This document shows positions 30,451 through 38,416 of a DNA stretch of 38,416 bases, one piece after another. This DNA comes from Actinomycetes bacterium (GTDB lineage Bacteria > Actinomycetota > Acidimicrobiia > Acidimicrobiales > RAAP-2): the NCBI GenBank assembly GCA_021831125.1, contig JAKBNI010000010.1:1-38416 (forward strand). The letters are read 5' to 3'. The translations under genes were made by a program, and so were the position numbers. The stretch's first letter is position 1. Each line of letters starts with the position of its first letter. Below the pieces are notes generated by a model. The model was not told the DNA's origin. It did not search any database and saw nothing but the letters and a program-made list of their open reading frames with translations.

Positions 30451-31241
30451 GCGTCCTCCCACGCCGAGGCGACGGCGGCCGCGAGCTGGTCGGGGCTGGA
30501 CAGGTGCGCCCCGTGGACCGCCCCGGGGATCTCGAGGGTGCGCACGAGGGGGTTCGCGTCGGCGAGGGCGCGCGCGAGGGCGCGGTAGTGCGCCGCGTGG
30601 CCCGACCCGCCGTAGACGTAGACGAAAGGGACCGACAGGTCCGACGGGTCGAAGGGGCGCGGGCCCGCGAGCGCCGCGAGGTCGGCGCGCAGGGCGGGCC
30701 CGTCGGCGCGGCGCGAGTCGCGCTGGCGCTCGCTCAGCCGCTCCCACGCCTCGTCCGAGACGACCCGCCGGAAGAACCGCTCGGCCTCGAGCCGGGGGTC
30801 GTCCCCGGTGGGGGCGGGCGCCCCCGGACGGCGCACCAGCCAGGGGAAGGGGGACTCGTAGGCCACGACGAGGCCGATCGCTTCGGGCGTGCGCAGGGCG
30901 GCGCCCATCGCCACGAGCCCGCCGAAGCTGTGGCCCAGCACGAGGACCGGGCCCGAGCGCGCCTCGGCCTCCACCACCCTCACGAGGTCGCCGACGTGGT
31001 CCTCGAGGTCGCCCACGCCCCGGTCGCGCGAGCCCTGGTAGCCACGTCGGTCGTAGGCGACGACGGCGAGGTGGTCGAGGCGTCGCGCCACCCGGGCGAA
31101 GGACGCGGCCCGGTCCAGCGCGCCGTGGACGCAGACCAGCGTCGCGCTCGGGTGCTCCAGCGGTCGCCGGGCGAGGGCGAGCCCCTCGACCGGGCTGTCG
31201 GCGACGAAGTGGAGGGCACCGGGGGAGCGCGTCCGGGTCAC
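30435..31241 (-). CDS. alpha/beta hydrolase
   Basis: VCVHGALDRAASF, YDRRGYQGS, LGHSFGGLVAMGAAL, C-terminal GAVHGAHL. Confidence 0.87.
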   Translation of the reverse strand: MTRTRSPGALHFVADSPVEGLALARRPLEHPSATLVCVHGALDRAASFARVARRLDHLAVVAYDRRGYQGSRDRGVGDLEDHVGDLVRVVEAEARSGPVLVLGHSFGGLVAMGAALRTPEAIGLVVAYESPFPWLVRRPGAPAPTGDDPRLEAERFFRRVVSDEAWERLSERQRDSRRADGPALRADLAALAGPRPFDPSDLSVPFVYVYGGSGHAAHYRALARALADANPLVRTLEIPGAVHGAHLSSPDQLAAAVASAWEDACASA

Positions 31242-31247
31242 CTCGCG

Positions 31248-31253
31248 AACCTA
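31248..31253 (-). promoter_or_regulatory. putative -10 box TAGGTT of the alpha/beta hydrolase gene (leaderless)
   Basis: 6 nt upstream of GTG 31241. Confidence 0.5.
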
Positions 31254-31295
31254 GCGTCGCGCCGGCCCACCCCGTCGTTATCGAGGTGGCGGCCC

Positions 31296-31301
31296 TAGTC
31301 T
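31296..31301 (+). promoter_or_regulatory. putative -10 box TAGTCT of kgd operon (leaderless)
   Basis: 7 nt upstream of GTG 31309. Confidence 0.5.
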
Positions 31302-31308
31302 TGGAACC

Positions 31309-34913
<3,605 letters not shown>

Positions 34914-34917
<4 letters not shown>

Positions 34918-36065
34918 GCGCCGCGCGCGCCAAGGCGCGTGTCGTCGTCGACGGCTCGAACATCGCGACCGAGGGGCGCGTCACCCCGAGTCTCGCCCAG
35001 CTCGACGAGGCGGTGCGCGCCTACATCGAGGAGAACCCCGGTGCCGACGTGATCGTCGTGGTCGACGCGACCTTCGAGCACCGGGTGCCGGCGGCGGAGC
35101 GGGCGGCCTTCGGTGAGGCCATATTGGCCGGCGAGGTCGTGACCCCCCCGGCGGGGGCGATCGGGCGCGGCGACGCCTTCATCTTGAAGATCGCCGACCG
35201 GATCGACGCCGTCGTCTTGTCGAACGACTCGTTCCAGGAGTTCCAAGAGGAGTACCCGTGGCTCTTCGACGAGGGCCGCCTCGTCGGGGGCAAGCCGGTG
35301 CGTGGGGTCGGCTGGGTCTTCACCACGCGCCTGCCCGTGCGCAGCCCGAAGGTCCTGCGCCAGGTGAAGAGGGCGGCCAAGGCCGCCGCCCCCGCCGAGG
35401 CGCCGGTCAAGCGCGCCGCGAAGAAGGCGGCCAAGGCCCCCGCCCCCGCCGAGGCGCCGGTCAAGCGCGCCGCGAAGAAGGCCACCAGGGCCGTGACCGC
35501 GACCAAGCCCGAACCGGTGACCGGAGTAGAGCCGGTGGCCAAGGCGAAGAGGGCGGCCAAGGCCGCCGCCCCCGCCGAGGCGCCGGTCAAGCGCGCCGCG
35601 AAGAAGGCGGCCAAGGCCCCCGCCCCCGCCGAGGCGCCGGTCAAGCGCGCCGCGAAGAAGGCGGCCAAGGCGACCCCGGCGGCGACCCCGGCGGCGCCGG
35701 TCAGGCGCGCCGCGAAGAAGGCGCCGGCCCCCGCCCCCGCGCCCGAGGCCGCCCTCGAGCCGGCCGTGGCGCTGCGACGCGGGCGCCACCCGGTCAACCC
35801 CGAGGCGGAGTTCACCCGCTTCCTCGCCGCCCACCGAATCGGGGCACGCCTGACCGGCGAGGTCGTGACCTTCACCTCCCACGGCGCGGTCGTCACCGTC
35901 GAGGTGCGCGGCGGCGGGCGCGTCGAGTGCTACGCCCCCACCGCCTCGCTCGGCTCGCCGCCGCCGGCGCGGGCTCGCGACGTCCTCAGCCGGGGCGAGC
36001 GGCACGCCTTCAAGCTGGTCGCGGTGGATCCCGAGCGGCGGATCGCGGAGCTCGCGCTGGCGTGA
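34914..36065 (+). CDS. NYN/Zc3h12a-like ribonuclease domain + histone H1-like linker + S1-like C-terminal domain
   Basis: VVVDGSNIATEGR, IVVVDATFEHR, GDAFILKIADRIDAVVLSNDSFQEFQEEYPWL; KRAAKKAAKAPAPAEAPV repeats; S1-like GARLTGEVVTFTSHGAVVTVEV...KLVAVDPERRIAELAL; GTG start coupled to kgd. Confidence 0.78.
35366..35482 (+). repeat. 117-bp exact direct repeat, copy 1
   Basis: Identical to 35546-35662 by inspection, offset 180 bp; H1-like linker. Confidence 0.92.
35546..35662 (+). repeat. 117-bp exact direct repeat, copy 2
   Basis: Identical to 35366-35482 by inspection. Confidence 0.92.
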
Positions 36066-36496
36066 GCGATCTCTCCCTCGACCCGCTCCACTGGCTGCCC
36101 CACCGACCGCCCTTCCTCCTGCTCGACGCCATGACCTCGATCGAGCCCGGGGTCGCGGCCACCGGCCGCTGGACCCTGCGCGGGGACGAGTGGTTCTTCC
36201 CGGGCCACTTCCCTGGGATGCCGGTGACCCCGGGGGTCCTGCTGCTCGAGTCGATCGCCCAGTGCGGGGCGGTGGCGGTGCTCGCCGACCCCCGTTACGC
36301 CGGGCGGCTGCCCCTCTTCGGGGGCGTCGAGCGGGCCCGGTTCCGTCGTCAGGTCGTCCCGGGCGACACCGTCGAGCTCGAGTGCTCGATGTCGCGGCTG
36401 TCGGCGCGCGGCGGTCGGGGCTCGGGCCGGGCCAGCGTCGAGGGCACCCTCGCCGCGGAGTGCGAGCTCTTGTTCGTGCTGGCCGACCGCCCGTGA
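36062..36496 (+). CDS. FabZ-like 3-hydroxyacyl-ACP dehydratase family protein
   Basis: LPHRPPFLLLDAM, FFPGHFPGMPVTPGVLLLESIAQCGAV hot-dog motif; GTG overlapping previous stop. Confidence 0.88.
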   Translation: MSDLSLDPLHWLPHRPPFLLLDAMTSIEPGVAATGRWTLRGDEWFFPGHFPGMPVTPGVLLLESIAQCGAVAVLADPRYAGRLPLFGGVERARFRRQVVPGDTVELECSMSRLSARGGRGSGRASVEGTLAAECELLFVLADRP

Positions 36497-37248
36497 GGGT
36501 CGTCACCTGGAACGTCAACTCGCTCAACGCGCGCCTCGCGCGCGTGCTCGAGTGGCTCGAGGCGAACGCTCCGGACGTGGCGCTCCTCCAAGAGACCAAG
36601 CTGCGCGAGGCGGCCTTCCCGACCGAGGCGTTCGCCGCCCTGGGCTACGAGGGGGCCCACGTCGGCCAGGGCCAGTGGAACGGCGTCGCGGTCCTCTCGC
36701 GGGTCGGGATCGCCGACGTCGAGCGCGGCCTGAGCGACGGGGAGGCCCGCCTGGTGGGGGCGACCTGCGGGGGGCTGCGGGTCTACTCGTGCTACGTCCC
36801 CAACGGCCGGGCCCTCGACGACCCCCACTACGCGTACAAACTGCGCTGGCTCGACGAGCTGTCCGACCGGCTCGCCCGGCGGGACCGGTCGGGGCCACTG
36901 CTGGTCGCCGGCGACTTCAACGTCGCCCCGGCCGACCTCGACGTCTGGGACCCGGCGGCGCTGGCGGGGCTGACCCACGTGAGCGAGCCCGAGCGGGCCG
37001 CCCTCGAGCGGCTCGAGGCGACCGGCCTGGTCGACGTGGTGCGCGCGCTGCACCCCGACGAGCCCTGCTTCACCTGGTGGGACTATCGCGGGGGCGCCTT
37101 CCACCGGGGCTGGGGGATGCGCATCGACCTCGTCTACGTCGACGCCGACCACGCGACGGCCGTGCGCGCGGCCTACGTCGACCGCGACGCCCGCAAGGGC
37201 GTGAAGCCCTCGGACCACGCGCCGGTGGTGGTCGACCTCGACCTCTAG
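36493..37248 (+). CDS. xthA: exodeoxyribonuclease III
   Basis: VVTWNVNSLNARL, LLQETKL, GQWNGVAVLSR, VAGDFNVAPADLDVWDP, WGMRIDLVYV, SDHAPVVVDL; GTG overlapping previous stop. Confidence 0.93.
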   Translation: MRVVTWNVNSLNARLARVLEWLEANAPDVALLQETKLREAAFPTEAFAALGYEGAHVGQGQWNGVAVLSRVGIADVERGLSDGEARLVGATCGGLRVYSCYVPNGRALDDPHYAYKLRWLDELSDRLARRDRSGPLLVAGDFNVAPADLDVWDPAALAGLTHVSEPERAALERLEATGLVDVVRALHPDEPCFTWWDYRGGAFHRGWGMRIDLVYVDADHATAVRAAYVDRDARKGVKPSDHAPVVVDLDL

Positions 37249-38416
37249 CGCGGGGCGAAGACCGCCTCGACGAGGCGCGGCCCAGGCTCGGCGGCGGCCG
37301 CGAGCGCGCTGACGAGCTCCTCGGCGGTGGTCGCGCGCTCGCCCGGGACCCCGAGGCCGCGCGCGAGCGCGACGTAGTCGAGGTCGGGGCGCGAGAGGTC
37401 CATGAGCGACGCGCTCGACGAGCCCTCGGCGAAGGGCCCGAGTCGCTGGCGCTCCCACTCGAGGATGGCGTAGCGCCGGTTCACCAGGACCACGACGGTC
37501 ACGTCGAGCCCCTCACGGGCCATGGACCACAGGGCCGGCGCGCTGTAGAGGAAGGAGCCGTCGGCGACGAGGGCGAGCACCCGGGCCGAGGTGCCCACGG
37601 CGGCCCCCAGCGCGCAGGGCAGTCCGTAGCCGAGGGCGTGGCCGGTGAGCGTGGTGATCCGGTGCGCCGGCGAGGCGTCGGTCGCGGCGAAGAGGTGCAG
37701 GCCCGAGGTGATCGACTCGTCCACCACGACCGTCCCCTCGGCGAGAGTGGCGCCCACCGCCGCACAGAGGGTCTCGGGGGTGAGGGCGCCCGTCGGCGCC
37801 GGGGGTGGCCCGGGCGGCGCGTGGGTCGCGCGCGACGGCGCGCCGAGGCCCTCGGCGAGGGCCTCGAGGGCCCCGAGCGCGTCCTCGCCGGGCGCGGCGA
37901 GGGAGGAGACGCGGGCGTCCGGGCGCACGAGCCGTCCGGCCACCCCCTCGTAGTCGAAGGGGCCGACGGGCTCGCGCGCGCCCACGAGCACGAGCTCGTC
38001 GACCTCGCTCAGCTGGGCCTGGGCGAACTCGGGCACGTAGTTGACCCGCTCGAGGGTCGGCGCGCCCGCCCCGTGGTCGACGATGCCCGGGAAGGGCTCC
38101 ATGAGGAGGCGCACGCCCGCTCTCGCCGCGACCCGGGCCGCCCGCTCGAGTCCGCGTCGGGTGAGGGCCGCGCCCCCGAGCAGGAGGGCCGTGCGCGGTC
38201 CCCTCGCGCGGGCCACCGACTCGAGGGCGTCGGGGTCCACGGGACGCGCCGGGCCCGGAGCGACCGCCACGAGGGGTTCGGCGCAGGGCTGGCCGGCGGC
38301 GTCGGAGGCGACCGCGAGCACGGCCGGGCGGCCCGGCGGGCCGTAGGCGGCGCGCAGCGCGTCGGCGGTGTCGGTGCCGAGGCGCGCGCCCGACACGGCG
38401 CGCCGGTACCACCCGC
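37245..38416 (-). CDS. thiamine pyrophosphate-dependent enzyme (acetolactate synthase/decarboxylase-like), 5' end outside window
   Basis: HALGYGLPCALGAAVG, ALVADGSFLYSAPALWSMAREGLDVTVVVLVNRRYAILEWE TPP-binding region; frame stays open to the window edge. Confidence 0.85.
   Translation of the reverse strand, partial: GWYRRAVSGARLGTDTADALRAAYGPPGRPAVLAVASDAAGQPCAEPLVAVAPGPARPVDPDALESVARARGPRTALLLGGAALTRRGLERAARVAARAGVRLLMEPFPGIVDHGAGAPTLERVNYVPEFAQAQLSEVDELVLVGAREPVGPFDYEGVAGRLVRPDARVSSLAAPGEDALGALEALAEGLGAPSRATHAPPGPPPAPTGALTPETLCAAVGATLAEGTVVVDESITSGLHLFAATDASPAHRITTLTGHALGYGLPCALGAAVGTSARVLALVADGSFLYSAPALWSMAREGLDVTVVVLVNRRYAILEWERQRLGPFAEGSSSASLMDLSRPDLDYVALARGLGVPGERATTAEELVSALAAAAEPGPRLVEAVFAPR

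Overview
High-GC actinobacterial-type chromosomal window, probably Acidimicrobiia-like (inference from gene content and style). About 30 confident CDSs, mostly housekeeping: a 5'-truncated methylmalonyl-CoA mutase, M20 amidohydrolase, biotin carboxylase/BCCP with divergent birA, rfbD, a GT2, secA-prfB-ftsE-ftsX, msrB, dxs, an FmdB zinc ribbon, moaC, a fused PafBC-like WYL regulator, cofC, rnhB, a peptide ABC transporter (fused DppD-DppF ATPase, two permeases, two paralogous family-5 binding proteins), a TIGR01777 epimerase, an alpha/beta hydrolase, and kgd followed by a coupled tail (NYN nuclease, FabZ-like, exonuclease III). A TPP enzyme runs off the 3' edge. The least ordinary regions are: (a) a 17.2-20.0 kb accessory islet with a helicase-less MobF/TrwC-type relaxase convergent with, and overlapping, a VirD4/TraG-like coupling ATPase with no evident membrane anchor, next to an inverted-repeat-rich intergenic region and a histone H1-like protein built only of A/K/P/R after its start Met; (b) a predicted NYN(Zc3h12a-like)-H1 repeat-S1 ribonuclease coupled to kgd; (c) a recurrent TANNNT box 6-8 nt upstream of start codons, suggesting widespread leaderless transcription; (d) a ~300 nt structured non-coding region upstream of secA. 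No tRNA, rRNA, CRISPR array or transposase was recognised. All calls come from reading the sequence and supplied translations; no searches were run.
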